Positions 42,848 to 51,433 of a stretch of 64,000 bases of DNA are shown one piece after another. The translations under genes and the position numbers were made by a program. Location: contig NZ_FUZE01000001.1 of NCBI RefSeq assembly GCF_900168205.1, positions 620,001 through 684,000 on the forward strand. Direction: 5' to 3'. Source of the DNA: Chryseobacterium balustinum (lineage in GTDB: Bacteria; Bacteroidota; Bacteroidia; Flavobacteriales; Weeksellaceae). Within the stretch, counting starts at the first letter, position 1. Each line of letters opens with the position of its first letter. The notes below the pieces were generated by a model, which saw only the letters and a program-made list of their open reading frames with translations, was not told where the DNA came from and searched no databases.

Positions 42848-43686
42848 TTAATATCAATTTTCTTATAATTGGCTGGAACTGAATATGGTGTTTCCATCCT
42901 CGAAAAGTCAAATTTCGTGTTTTCAATTAAAATCTGACTTGTTTTGGAACCTTTTATAATTATTTTAACATTTTTTGGTAGCTTCACTTCATTCGGAAAG
43001 GTCTCCCAGTTTTCATATACGATTTCAATGGCATCATTGGATTTTACATCTTGTAATTTTACCCAATTTAAATTAAAATCTTCAGTATACTGCATTTCCA
43101 CTTTGTATTCTCGTGTAATCTCGTTGGTTACAATTTTTTGATTTGTGATTGAAGTCAGTTGGTATCCCTGAGAATTTTTTACAATTTTTGAATTGCTGTT
43201 GGTGATGCTCATAAAAGTACGTCCCATCAACAGTTTTTCTAAAGTCTTATAGTCAATAAAGTTTACGTTCAAAAGATTGTTAAGATAGTCAAAGTCTGAA
43301 TCGATATAATTTTTGTTATACTTATCCATTGCTTTGATACCTTCAGGAGTAATAATTGCTCTTGCCGCAGGAATGATTAAAAAAGTAATATTAGACCATA
43401 TTTTTTTATCACTTTCGATATAAATTACGGCATCTAGTGGACTTACTCTTAAATCACTCGCTGTAATTTTACTATTGATTTTTACATGTTCAAATTTAGG
43501 ATGGAGCATTATATTTTCATAAAATACTAAACGATCCTGAATGTTTTTTGGGTCTTTAGGATCATTCTGATCTGAATTTTGAATCTGGATGCTGTCATTT
43601 TCAGAAGCAGTCTGATTGAGTGCTTTTCTGCTTTTACAGGAAAGTACAGTCAACGTAATAATCAGTAAGATAGCCCAATTTTTCAT
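42844..43686 (-). CDS. DUF4292 lipoprotein (LolA/LolB-like candidate)
   Basis: A 280-residue predicted lipoprotein with lipidated Cys17 (TVLSCKSRKA). DUF4292 members show an unusual half-barrel fold reminiscent of LolA/LolB carriers. Here the central region (HVKINSKITASDLRVSPLDA) and the late segment WVKLQDVKSNDAIEI fit that family. It may help lipoprotein handling at the outer membrane; this is inference. The stop overlaps the EnvC-like start (ATGA), indicating coupling. Confidence 0.85.
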   Translation of the reverse strand: MKNWAILLIITLTVLSCKSRKALNQTASENDSIQIQNSDQNDPKDPKNIQDRLVFYENIMLHPKFEHVKINSKITASDLRVSPLDAVIYIESDKKIWSNITFLIIPAARAIITPEGIKAMDKYNKNYIDSDFDYLNNLLNVNFIDYKTLEKLLMGRTFMSITNSNSKIVKNSQGYQLTSITNQKIVTNEITREYKVEMQYTEDFNLNWVKLQDVKSNDAIEIVYENWETFPNEVKLPKNVKIIIKGSKTSQILIENTKFDFSRMETPYSVPANYKKIDIK

Positions 43687-43765
43687 ATGAATCTTTTATT
43701 TTTAAGCAAATGTAATCGTTTCGATTCTACCTGCAATTTTTAGTAATCTTTTGCAATATTAACGC

Positions 43766-43795
43766 CAAACCACACAAATGGTATTGTGTGGTTTG
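43766..43795 (-). terminator. hairpin after the nucleotidyltransferase gene
   Basis: A perfect 12-bp stem (CAAACCACACAA with TTGTGTGGTTTG) with a 6-nt loop. It lies 22 nt beyond the nucleotidyltransferase stop and 79 nt before DUF4292. No T run follows on the minus strand, so it may be a stabilising 3' hairpin rather than a strong terminator. Confidence 0.55.
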
Positions 43796-43817
43796 TTCAA
43801 CGTTATTTTATTTAAAT

Positions 43818-44834
43818 TTATTTTGATAAAAAATCCAAAACTGAAAAATCTCCTAAAGAAATTTCTCTGGCTACACCAAAATAATGAGCCGAGCTTCCAA
43901 TCATTGAGTTAGAAAGATTTCCGTGGTCAATGATGGTTTTCTCCTGAATCAATGAGTTGTCAATATTGGAGTTGATTACTTTTGTTCCTTTTCCTAATGA
44001 AACGTAAGGCCCAATTTTTGAGTTTGAAATTTCGACTCCTTCACCGATATAGCAAGGCTGAATAATCAAAGAATTTTGAATATTAGCAGACTGAGGAAAC
44101 TCTGTAAACTCATCTTTTTCGTATTCTAAAATCTTACCATTGGTTTCTACGGTAGCATTTTTATTCCCACAATCCATCCAGTCATCAACTTTTCCTAAAG
44201 AAAATTTAGCGCCGGCTTGACGAAGGTTTTCTAATGCAGTTGTCAGTTGATATTCTCCGCTTACTTTAATGTTGTTATCCATGATATGGTTGATCTCAGA
44301 CATCAGTTTTTCTGCCGAATTAAAGTAGTAAATACCAATAATCGCCAAATCTGAAACAAAAGTCGCAGGTTTTTCAACAAAATCTGTAATAAAACCATAA
44401 TCATCCAATTTTACAACACCAAAAGCAGAAGGGTCTTCTACTTTTTTTACCCAGATCACCCCATCAGAATTGGTATCTAAAGTAAAATCTGCTCTGAAAA
44501 GTGTATCTGCATAAGCGATTACAACATTTCCCTGCATAGATTCTTCAGCACATTTTATAGAGTGAGCGGTTCCTAGGGGCTCTAGTTGGTGATAAATAGT
44601 TCCTTTTGCACCAAGTTTTTCGGCTATTTTCAGTAATGATGCTTCAACTTCAGCTCCAAAATCTCCGATAATAAAGGCTACCTCTTCAATTTCTTCACCT
44701 GCCACTTTAGCGATATCTTCTACCAATCTCTGTACAATTGGTTTTCCTGCAATCGGAATCAATGGTTTTGGAACGGTTAATGTGTGTGGTCTCAATCTTG
44801 AGCCCTTTCCAGCCATTGGAACAATAATTTTCAT
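43818..44834 (-). CDS. sugar-phosphate nucleotidyltransferase
   Basis: A 338-residue nucleotidyltransferase that joins a sugar phosphate to an NTP. The N-terminal signature is PMAGKGSRLRPHTLTVPKPL (residues 6-25) and the product-site segment is FVEKPATF. The C-terminal third (about 245-338) shows left-handed beta-helix hexapeptide spacing (NIQNSLIIQPCYIGEGVEIS). This layout resembles RmlA/GlmU-like or archaeal bifunctional enzymes; the exact sugar cannot be read. It lies 32 nt downstream of the flippase gene, suggesting a role in surface polysaccharide or nucleotide-sugar supply. Confidence 0.88.
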   Translation of the reverse strand: MKIIVPMAGKGSRLRPHTLTVPKPLIPIAGKPIVQRLVEDIAKVAGEEIEEVAFIIGDFGAEVEASLLKIAEKLGAKGTIYHQLEPLGTAHSIKCAEESMQGNVVIAYADTLFRADFTLDTNSDGVIWVKKVEDPSAFGVVKLDDYGFITDFVEKPATFVSDLAIIGIYYFNSAEKLMSEINHIMDNNIKVSGEYQLTTALENLRQAGAKFSLGKVDDWMDCGNKNATVETNGKILEYEKDEFTEFPQSANIQNSLIIQPCYIGEGVEISNSKIGPYVSLGKGTKVINSNIDNSLIQEKTIIDHGNLSNSMIGSSAHYFGVAREISLGDFSVLDFLSK

Positions 44835-44866
44835 ATATGAATATTTGTTTTATTTATAAGTTTAAT

Positions 44867-46342
44867 TTAAGGTCTTCTTAGTATTTTATTAATCATTGTT
44901 CTTTCGTTATATGCTAAAAATGCAATGAAGAAAAGAAACAAACCGTTTCCAATTAAATAATTGTGTCGGAAATAATAAAATGAAATCATCGAAATCGCAA
45001 TAGATAACGAGAGATAAATTGCTATTTTGGATGTATTATAATGAATGGGATATTGTGATTTCCCCCAAAGGTAGGAAATAATCATCATACTTGTATATGT
45101 GATTAATGCTGCAAAAGCACTTGCCCAATATCCGTATGTAGGAATAAATGTAAAGTTGATAAAAATGGTAATTGCAGCCCCGATTAAAGAGATATACAAC
45201 CCAACTCTTGTCTGATCTGAAAGTTTATACCAGATCGATAAATTTAAATAAATCCCTAAAAACAATGCGCCTAACATTACAAATGGAATAATTTCAATCC
45301 CTTCATAATAAAGAGGATTTCCTAGGTATTTTTCGGCAATCCATTGGAGATTAACCATTAATCCCATGTAAATTAAGCAATTGCAAATAACAAAGATATC
45401 CATTAAAACGGCATAGGTTTTATGATTGCTCTTGTCTTTAAAACTTGAGAAAAAGTAAGGTTCAATTCCTAGTTGATAGGCCTGTCTGAAGACTGTGATA
45501 AAAGTGGCGATTTTATAAACAGCTCCATAGACTCCAATCTGATGTTTGGCTTCTTCTTTTGGAAGCCAGAATTTTAAAAACTGTCGGTCTAAAGTCTGAT
45601 TGATAATTCCTGCTAATCCTGCAATCATTACCGGCCAGGAATAATTCATGATTCTTTTCCAAAGTTTAAAGTCAAATTTTTTAAAGCTAAAATTTACAAA
45701 CTCTTTTCCCACAATCAGTAAAGTTATGATGCTTTGAACTAAATTAGCTATAAAAACATATCCGACACCAAATTTTGCATTGTATTTAATTCCTAAAATT
45801 CCATTAGGGTAATTGGGAAGCCATTTGATGAAAAATACAACAAGAAAATAATACGCTAAAGCTCCAATAACTTTTGAAAGCATATATTGTATAGGCTTTC
45901 CTTCTAATCTCAAAATTGCTGAAGGTATTGTCGCAAAAGCATCAATGGAAAGCATAAAAAGAAATATAACCAGATAATTAACCTGATCAGGAGTTTCAAA
46001 AGCATTTGCAAGATCTTGCCTGAAAACATATCCTAAAATCAAATAAATAAAACCAGCTCCCAAAATACTTAGAGCACAGGTAGAAACCAAAGTTTTTTTA
46101 TCAATATCACCTTCCTGTGCAAAACGGAAAAATGAAGTTTCCATCCCATGGGTAAGAAAAACAGTAATTACTCCAGCAATAGAATACCAATCTACGAAAG
46201 GTGATGAAGCAGAAGGTCCGAAAGCTTTTGTTACGATGGGTGCAATAAGAAAAGGGAAGATTCTTACCAATACAGAACTGAGCCCGTAAACAGCGGTTTG
46301 TCCAAATAGTTTCTTATACAATTTTAGGTTTTTAAAATGCAA
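44867..46342 (-). CDS. polysaccharide biosynthesis flippase (MATE/Wzx type)
   Basis: A 491-residue polytopic membrane protein with about 12-14 hydrophobic helices and no signal peptide. The N-terminal KLFGQTAVYGLSSVLVRIFPF and the RFAQEGD segment (about residues 73-79) match the oligosaccharide flippase family that moves lipid-linked glycans across the inner membrane. The downstream nucleotidyltransferase supports a glycan role. It is divergent from pyrC with a 99-nt shared promoter region. Confidence 0.88.
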   Translation of the reverse strand: MHFKNLKLYKKLFGQTAVYGLSSVLVRIFPFLIAPIVTKAFGPSASSPFVDWYSIAGVITVFLTHGMETSFFRFAQEGDIDKKTLVSTCALSILGAGFIYLILGYVFRQDLANAFETPDQVNYLVIFLFMLSIDAFATIPSAILRLEGKPIQYMLSKVIGALAYYFLVVFFIKWLPNYPNGILGIKYNAKFGVGYVFIANLVQSIITLLIVGKEFVNFSFKKFDFKLWKRIMNYSWPVMIAGLAGIINQTLDRQFLKFWLPKEEAKHQIGVYGAVYKIATFITVFRQAYQLGIEPYFFSSFKDKSNHKTYAVLMDIFVICNCLIYMGLMVNLQWIAEKYLGNPLYYEGIEIIPFVMLGALFLGIYLNLSIWYKLSDQTRVGLYISLIGAAITIFINFTFIPTYGYWASAFAALITYTSMMIISYLWGKSQYPIHYNTSKIAIYLSLSIAISMISFYYFRHNYLIGNGLFLFFIAFLAYNERTMINKILRRP

Positions 46343-46402
46343 ATGTAAATATTAGAATTCACAATTTTCTGATTGATGTTTAAAAATCACTTTGGAAAAT
46401 AT

Positions 46403-46410
46403 TAAATTTG
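46403..46410 (+). promoter_or_regulatory. -7 promoter box TAAATTTG of pyrC
   Basis: A TAnnTTTG match 31 bases before the pyrC start. No properly spaced -33 box is obvious. Confidence 0.45.
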
Positions 46411-46441
46411 TGCAATATCAATCTTATATCTAAAAGTAAAA

Positions 46442-47779
46442 ATGAAAATTCTTATAAAAAATGCTCAAATCGTCAACGAAGGAAAAATTATTAAAAGTGA
46501 TATTCTGATTGAAAACGATTTGATTTCTAAAATCGATTCTCAAATTTCTGAAGATGCCGACCAAATCATTGATGCTTCCGGAAAATATCTTTTGCCAGGA
46601 GTAATTGATGATCAGGTCCATTTCCGTGAACCGGGTTTGACCCATAAAGGCGATATCGAATCTGAATCTCGTTCAGCCATTGCAGGAGGAACAACCAGTT
46701 TTATTGAGCAGCCAAACACAGTTCCTAATGCGGTTACGCAGGAATTGTTAGCTGACAAATATGAAATTGCTTCTCAAAAAGCCTACGCAAATTACGGTTT
46801 CATGATGGGTGGAACGAATGATAATTTGGAAGAAGTTTTAAAAACAAACCCAAGAAATGTTCCCGGAATTAAATTATTTCTTGGTTCTTCTACAGGGAAT
46901 ATGTTGGTTGATAATCCTGAAACTTTAGAAAATATTTTCAGCAATACAAAAATGCTGATTGCCGTTCATTGTGAAGATGAGGCAACGATTCGTGAAAACA
47001 CTCAAAAATATCTAGATGAATATGGTGAAGATATTCCTGTGAAATTTCATCATTTGATCAGAAGCGAAGAAGCTTGTTATAAATCTTCTTCAAAAGCAGT
47101 TGAACTGGCGAAAAAAACAGGAGCAAGACTTCACGTTTTTCACCTTTCCACGGCAAAAGAAATGGAACTTTTCAGAAATGATATTCCTTTAAAAGATAAA
47201 AAAATCACTGCGGAAGTTTGTGTTCATCATTTAACTTTTACAAATGAAGATTATGATACAAAAGGCGGATTAATCAAATGGAATCCTGCGGTAAAAACTC
47301 AAAATGACAAAGATGCACTTTGGGAAGCGTTGTTGGATGACAGAATTGATGTGATTGCAACAGATCATGCGCCTCACACTTGGGAAGAAAAGCAGAATGT
47401 GTATACAAAATGTCCCTCCGGGGCGCCGTTGGTACAACATTCTTTGGTGGTGATGCTTGAAAATTATATTAACGGAAAAATTTCTTTAGAGAGAATTGTT
47501 GAAAAAATGGCTCATAATCCTGCGATTTTGTTCAGAATTGAAAAAAGAGGTTTCATTAAAGAAGGATACAAAGCAGATTTAGTTTTGGTTGATTTAAATG
47601 AAAAATGGACGGTCGAAAAAGAAAATATCCTGTACAAGTGCGGTTGGAGCCCGTTGGAAGGGATGAGTTTCCATTCTAAAGTGACTCACACTTTCGTTAA
47701 TGGAAATCTGGTTTATGAAAATGGTAAAGTCAACGAAGAAAAATTCGGCGAACGTTTGCTTTTTGAAGTTCAGGAATAA
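46442..47779 (+). CDS. pyrC: dihydroorotase
   Basis: Forms dihydroorotate in pyrimidine synthesis. It is a 445-residue class I enzyme. The metal-site motif reads DDQVHFREPG (residues 56-65), with Gln58 in place of the first histidine of the usual HxH. The carbamylated-lysine region (GIKLFLGSSTGNM), the histidine segments LHVFHLSTA and VCVHHLTF, and the active-site DHAPHT (about 311-316) are all present. I recall the Gln form as typical of Bacteroidota dihydroorotases, so it is probably active. It is a single-gene unit. Confidence 0.92.
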   Translation: MKILIKNAQIVNEGKIIKSDILIENDLISKIDSQISEDADQIIDASGKYLLPGVIDDQVHFREPGLTHKGDIESESRSAIAGGTTSFIEQPNTVPNAVTQELLADKYEIASQKAYANYGFMMGGTNDNLEEVLKTNPRNVPGIKLFLGSSTGNMLVDNPETLENIFSNTKMLIAVHCEDEATIRENTQKYLDEYGEDIPVKFHHLIRSEEACYKSSSKAVELAKKTGARLHVFHLSTAKEMELFRNDIPLKDKKITAEVCVHHLTFTNEDYDTKGGLIKWNPAVKTQNDKDALWEALLDDRIDVIATDHAPHTWEEKQNVYTKCPSGAPLVQHSLVVMLENYINGKISLERIVEKMAHNPAILFRIEKRGFIKEGYKADLVLVDLNEKWTVEKENILYKCGWSPLEGMSFHSKVTHTFVNGNLVYENGKVNEEKFGERLLFEVQE

Positions 47780-47811
47780 ATTGTAAAAAAGTAATCATAT
47801 CAATAGAGTAG

Positions 47812-47900
47812 GCTTTAGCTAAAGCACAATTTTTGCTCAAGTCTCGTTGCGATTATACAGCATCATCAAACCTCACAGACTTCTAAAGCCTGTGAGGTTT
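47812..47900. repeat. intergenic repeat with two hairpins; probable pyrC terminator
   Basis: GCTTTAGCTAAAGC (47812-47825) is a perfect palindrome. AAACCTCACAG (47868-47878) pairs with CTGTGAGGTTT (47890-47900), with three further inner pairs and a T/A-rich tail. The second hairpin could terminate pyrC. Both hairpins look like members of dispersed intergenic families. Confidence 0.5.
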
Positions 47901-47967
47901 TAAAATTTTATAATTAAAAATTTCTTTAGCAAATTATGCATATTTACTTACGGAAAGTAAATCGTAT

Positions 47968-48275
47968 ACTGAGGTTAATGCTATTTAGGCTATTAGAGAA
48001 AAATAGAAACTAAAAATCATTATTGTTTTATAGGAACTGAAAATGTTCGTTTTGGTGACTTGCAAAGAACAATTGATGTAATTTCTGCAAAAGTACTTTA
48101 GAGTGAATTAAAAGATTTGAAACCCCACGGTTTTATGAAAAGATTATTGTCTTGCAAGACAAAGCCGGTTGTTATAGAATATATTTCTGCCGATTACAGC
48201 AGAGCACTGAAAACTGTGATTGTATCGATTTCCGACTTGGGAAGAAGTCACAAAAAATATCAGGAAAGATTCTTT
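47968..48275 (+). pseudogene. decayed HxlR-family transcriptional regulator
   Basis: The plus strand reads through a recognisable HxlR (MarR-like winged helix) sequence broken by stops and a frame change. From 47968 one frame gives VNAI-stop-AIREK-stop-KLKIIIVL, where both stops (TAG) fall where the family has Trp or a similar residue (I-x-G-K-W). From 48033 another frame gives GTENVRFGDLQRTIDVIS, then a TAG at 48099, then SELKDLKPHGF and later SRALKTVIVSISDLG, matching the typical HxlR C-terminus. The true start is gone. This regulator is no longer functional. Confidence 0.72.
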
Positions 48276-48320
48276 TGCTTAATTTTAAGAAGCCAATATC
48301 AAAGAACTTTAATTGGTCAA

Positions 48321-48962
48321 TTACCAATCGGTGCTTTTTTCGAAATACAAAATGCCGTTTTTGGTTTTAAGAATATCACCGTCATTTTCAAGGTTTTTTA
48401 ATATACGGCTCACTACTTCTCGGGAAGTACCTAAATTATTGGCAATTTCTTGATGGGTTATTCTTAAAGGGTTTCCGTGATTAATCTGTACTTGGTCTTT
48501 AATAAAGTTTAGAATTCTTTTATCAAGTTTATAATACATCGCATTATTTACCTTAGAAATAATATCTGAAAGCCTGTTTTTGTATTCCAAATAAAAGACC
48601 TTGTTGATTTCTGGATACTTAACCAGCCATTGGTGCAGTTTTTCTACAGGAATCAATATAAGCTGAGAATCTTTTACAGCCACAGAATAAACGCTGCTTA
48701 TATAGTTGCTGAAAATTGATGAAAATGTCATAGAGCAACTTTCGCATGGTTTTACATAATAATGGATAAATTCGTTTCCATCATTCAGCGAAAACACTTT
48801 TAATGATCCTTTAGATAAAATAGGAACAAACCTGTTTCTTTGTCCTTCTCTCACAATTTCGTCTTTAGCAACTACATTTTGTATGAGGATATTATATTCA
48901 AACTCATTGAGAAAATCCTTTCCAAGAAAGCCAAATTTTTTTACAATAGTTTTTCGGTACAT
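48321..48962 (-). CDS. Crp/Fnr family transcriptional regulator
   Basis: A 213-residue DNA-binding regulator. The N-terminal cyclic-nucleotide-like barrel includes LSKGSLKVFSLNDGNEFIHY (about residues 49-68) and no iron-sulfur cysteine cluster of true Fnr (only a CESC pair around 73-76). The C-terminal winged helix is RITHQEIANNLGTSREVVSR (about 167-186), well preserved. Ligand and targets are unknown; in this clade such regulators often sit beside their target gene. It is adjacent to a decayed HxlR pseudogene and otherwise isolated. Confidence 0.92.
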   Translation of the reverse strand: MYRKTIVKKFGFLGKDFLNEFEYNILIQNVVAKDEIVREGQRNRFVPILSKGSLKVFSLNDGNEFIHYYVKPCESCSMTFSSIFSNYISSVYSVAVKDSQLILIPVEKLHQWLVKYPEINKVFYLEYKNRLSDIISKVNNAMYYKLDKRILNFIKDQVQINHGNPLRITHQEIANNLGTSREVVSRILKNLENDGDILKTKNGILYFEKSTDW

Positions 48963-49036
48963 TAAATTTATTTCAAGTATTATTAAATAATAGCCTCCAT
49001 TTTAAAAATTATCAAAAAGCTTTTAAGGCATAGTTT

Positions 49037-49234
49037 GATGTATTTACCTATCCGTTTTTCCGGTGTCTTCTTTTTGAAGATAAGCTTCGCAAAAAGAAAA
49101 AAATCTATGTAAACAGATTTAAAAATGATGCTGAAGCAACGATTAAAAACTTGGCCGAAGCGTATTCAGTCTTTAATAGGATTAATTTTTATAACATCTT
49201 AAAAGACGATTCTAAAAAAAATCGAAATAAATGA
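49037..49234 (+). pseudogene. coding-like fragment without a start codon
   Basis: A 65-codon open stretch ending in TGA at 49232-49234 has the codon pattern of a real gene (FEDKLRKKKKIYVNRF, then NDAEATIKNLAEAYSVFNRI). No ATG, GTG or TTG opens it. It reads as the C-terminal remnant of a helical, lysine-rich protein. I do not recognise the family. It fills most of the gap between the Crp gene and the gene at 49341. Confidence 0.35.
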
Positions 49235-49340
49235 AAACATATAATGTGTTTTTGTATTTTTAAATTATCAGTTTGCAATTTAGCTTCAGTAATTAGCCAA
49301 AATTTGACAACACATTCTATTAATTAAAAATTGAATATCA

Positions 49341-49799
49341 TCAAGAAAACTTCATCAGGCTTTGATGATGTTCGTACAGCCCGTCCAATAAAAGAGATTG
49401 TACTTTGTTTACAGCAAACTGTCTTAAAACGGTTACGTTTTTTTCGGAATAATCTTTAAATCTGTCTGGGTGAAAACCTACAGGATCCTGCAACAAATTT
49501 GTGATGATAAAATCTTTGTCAATAAAGAGATGATTAAACCTTGTTCTAATAGTTTCGGAGAATTCATGAGTGAAAAATTCATTAAAACCAATATGCACGA
49601 CGGTAGATTTTTCATTCATGATATCGATTGCAATTAAATCTTTTGCAAAAATAATTTTTTTTGGCTGTAATATTAATTCTCTTTTTTTATTAATTAATAT
49701 TAGAGTTTTTTCATAGGTGATGATAATATTGTAAAAATAATCGAAACAATTTTTATTCAAGCTCAAAACGGCTACTTTGAAATCTTTCATATTATTCAT
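49341..49799 (-). CDS. hypothetical protein
   Basis: A 152-residue protein with no recognised domain. I start it at an ATG giving MNNMKDFKVAVLSLN; a GTG at 49844 would add 15 residues. The chain alternates beta-type segments (TLILINKKRELILQPKKI) and ends with a helical part (QFAVNKVQSLLLDGLYEHHQSLM). No signal peptide or membrane helix is evident. It lies in a region of decaying genes and could itself be a recent arrival or a remnant. Confidence 0.5.
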   Translation of the reverse strand: MNNMKDFKVAVLSLNKNCFDYFYNIIITYEKTLILINKKRELILQPKKIIFAKDLIAIDIMNEKSTVVHIGFNEFFTHEFSETIRTRFNHLFIDKDFIITNLLQDPVGFHPDRFKDYSEKNVTVLRQFAVNKVQSLLLDGLYEHHQSLMKFS

Positions 49800-50084
49800 T
49801 TTGTACAATGTGGTGTTAAAAATTAGATACTGTTTAAAGAACACAATGGTTTTGAATCAGACATTTTTTTTCTGGACAAAAAGACAGAATGTTTTTTAAT
49901 TTAAAATTGTAATTATTCATTTTAAAAAAGCAAATACAGAAGTTTTAGACGTAATAATTAATTATTTAGACTGAATAAGAATTATTATGAATAACAAAAA
50001 TGATAAATAGGAAGATTATGAAACGGTGATAAAAGTCACAAAAATTTCTTTTTTTTAATTAAAGAGATGGGGTAGAGTAAAAGA

Positions 50085-50114
50085 AAAATGCCTTCAAAAT
50101 AGAAAAGGCATTTT
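50085..50114. terminator. hairpin AAAATGCCTT / AAGGCATTTT
   Basis: A 10-bp perfect stem with a 10-nt loop and A- or T-rich flanks on both sides. It probably terminates the AraC-family gene on the minus strand, about 190 nt downstream of its stop. The rest of the 49800-50301 gap shows only AT-rich sequence and the mini-ORF at 50141. Confidence 0.7.
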
Positions 50115-50140
50115 AAAATTGTAATAAGCGAAAAAAAACA

Positions 50141-50218
50141 ATGTTTTTAGATTCAGAAAAAGCAGGAAATAATATAAAGAAAGATATTTTTGAAATTGAT
50201 TGTCAAGATGATCAATAG
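50141..50218 (+). other. 25-codon mini-ORF, possible gene remnant
   Basis: ATG to TAG, 25 codons, acidic (MFLDSEKAGNN at the start, ending DCQDDQ). It has gene-like codon use but no neighbour to support it as a leader peptide. It is most simply read as debris in the same decay zone as 47968 and 49037. Confidence 0.25.
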
Positions 50219-50301
50219 AATGAGCTTTAGTTAAGGTATAATTTACTTTCGCAGATTTTTTACATAATCATCTGCGAAAATCTCATAAATCGATGAGGGA
50301 T

Positions 50302-51198
50302 TTAATTAAAAGACTGCCTAAACTCCAACGGCGACATATTCGTTTTCTTTTTAAAAAGCGTAGAAAAAGATTGGGAATGCTCAAATCCCAATTCATACGC
50401 AATTTCGCTTATCGAAAGTTCAGTCATTGAAAGTTTTTCTTTGGCTTTACTGATCAGCTTTTCATGAATATGTTGTTGGGTATTTTGTCCGGTATGAACT
50501 CGCAAAAGATCACTCAAATAATTTGGAGAAAGATTCATTGCTTCTGCAATTTGATGAACAGTTAAAAGTCCTATATCAGAAGACTCCTGATTAAAATAAT
50601 TATTCATAAAAGTTTCAAATTTCGTTAAAAGCTGGTGGGTTCCACTTTTTCGGGTGATGAATTGTCTTTCATAAAAACGCTTCGAATAATTCAAAAGCAA
50701 TTCGATCTGCGTCAAAATGATTTCCTGCGTATGATGATCGATATGCTGATATTCTTTATCTATTTTATTCATAATTTCAAGCAAATCATTCTCTTCATCT
50801 TCAGATAAATGTAAAGCTTCATTCACTGCATACGAGAAAAATCCATAAGAAGAAATCGTCTTCGCCAATGAATGTTTCAGCAGAAAATCTTCATGAAAGA
50901 TCAGCAAATAGCCCGTATTTTCACAATCCATTGTCTGCAAATCCAGATACTGCACTTGATTCGGTGCTGTAAAACTCAAAACACCTTTGTCATAATCGTA
51001 ATGTTGTTGTCCGTATTTTATTTTTCCGGTTGCATTTCGTTTCAGAGCTACACAATAATAACGGCTTACAAAGCCTTTCCAGACCTCATCTTCAATAAAA
51101 ACACTTTCCGAAAGATTAATGACACTTACCATCGGATGCTTTGGCTCAGGAAGCGACAACAATCTGTGAAAAGCCGAAATAGATTTTATTGTGTTCAT
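50302..51198 (-). CDS. AraC family transcriptional regulator
   Basis: A 298-residue regulator with an N-terminal cupin-like sensing domain (residues about 20-160) and a C-terminal AraC double helix-turn-helix (about 205-298; LTVHQIAEAMNLSPNYLSDL and ISEIAYELGFEHSQSFSTLF). It belongs to the group often found near aldo/keto reductases and short-chain dehydrogenases in this genus, and an aldo/keto reductase gene lies directly upstream at 51434 in the same direction. It may control that gene; the ligand is unknown. Confidence 0.92.
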   Translation of the reverse strand: MNTIKSISAFHRLLSLPEPKHPMVSVINLSESVFIEDEVWKGFVSRYYCVALKRNATGKIKYGQQHYDYDKGVLSFTAPNQVQYLDLQTMDCENTGYLLIFHEDFLLKHSLAKTISSYGFFSYAVNEALHLSEDEENDLLEIMNKIDKEYQHIDHHTQEIILTQIELLLNYSKRFYERQFITRKSGTHQLLTKFETFMNNYFNQESSDIGLLTVHQIAEAMNLSPNYLSDLLRVHTGQNTQQHIHEKLISKAKEKLSMTELSISEIAYELGFEHSQSFSTLFKKKTNMSPLEFRQSFN

Positions 51199-51216
51199 AA
51201 CTTTTTATTTTTTTAT

Positions 51217-51293
51217 GGCGCCGATTTCCGTCTTCCACTCCCGCTTTTTTGCTCCGCAAAAAGAGCTCCGTTCAAGCCGGGGCGCAAAATCGT
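51217..51293. repeat. dispersed intergenic repeat (GGCGCC ... GTTCAAG type)
   Basis: A GC-richer block upstream of the AraC gene, with GCTCCGCAAAAAGAGCTCCG and GTTCAAGCCGGGGCGCAAA. It shares its layout and the GTTCAAG core with 10252-10328. It contains no ORF. Confidence 0.45.
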
Positions 51294-51313
51294 ACTGCAT
51301 TTTTAATTTAAGT

Positions 51314-51401
51314 AGTCTGTCATTCTGACGAAGGAAGAATCTTACAAATATAATAATGGGGAGATTCTTCACTACATTGCATTTCGTTCAGAATGACAAA
51401 C
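51314..51401. repeat. CATTCTGA inverted-repeat element, copy 1
   Basis: TGTCATTCTGA near 51318 and TCAGAATGACA near 51389 form the outer arms; inner arms are GAAGAATCT and AGATTCTTC. The 88-bp palindromic element has no ORF. It lies downstream of the aldo/keto reductase gene; copy 2 lies upstream of it. Confidence 0.65.
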
Positions 51402-51433
51402 TGTAGAATAATTTAAACAATCAAAATTACAGA

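Noticed and set aside
47812..47900. Possible short CRISPR array or leader
   Set aside because: There are two unrelated hairpins, not direct repeats with regular spacers, and no cas gene is in the window.
48117..48401. A 94-codon frame on the plus strand that could be called as a gene
   Set aside because: Its first part is the C-terminal remnant of the HxlR pseudogene beginning at an internal TTG; the rest runs antisense into the Crp gene.
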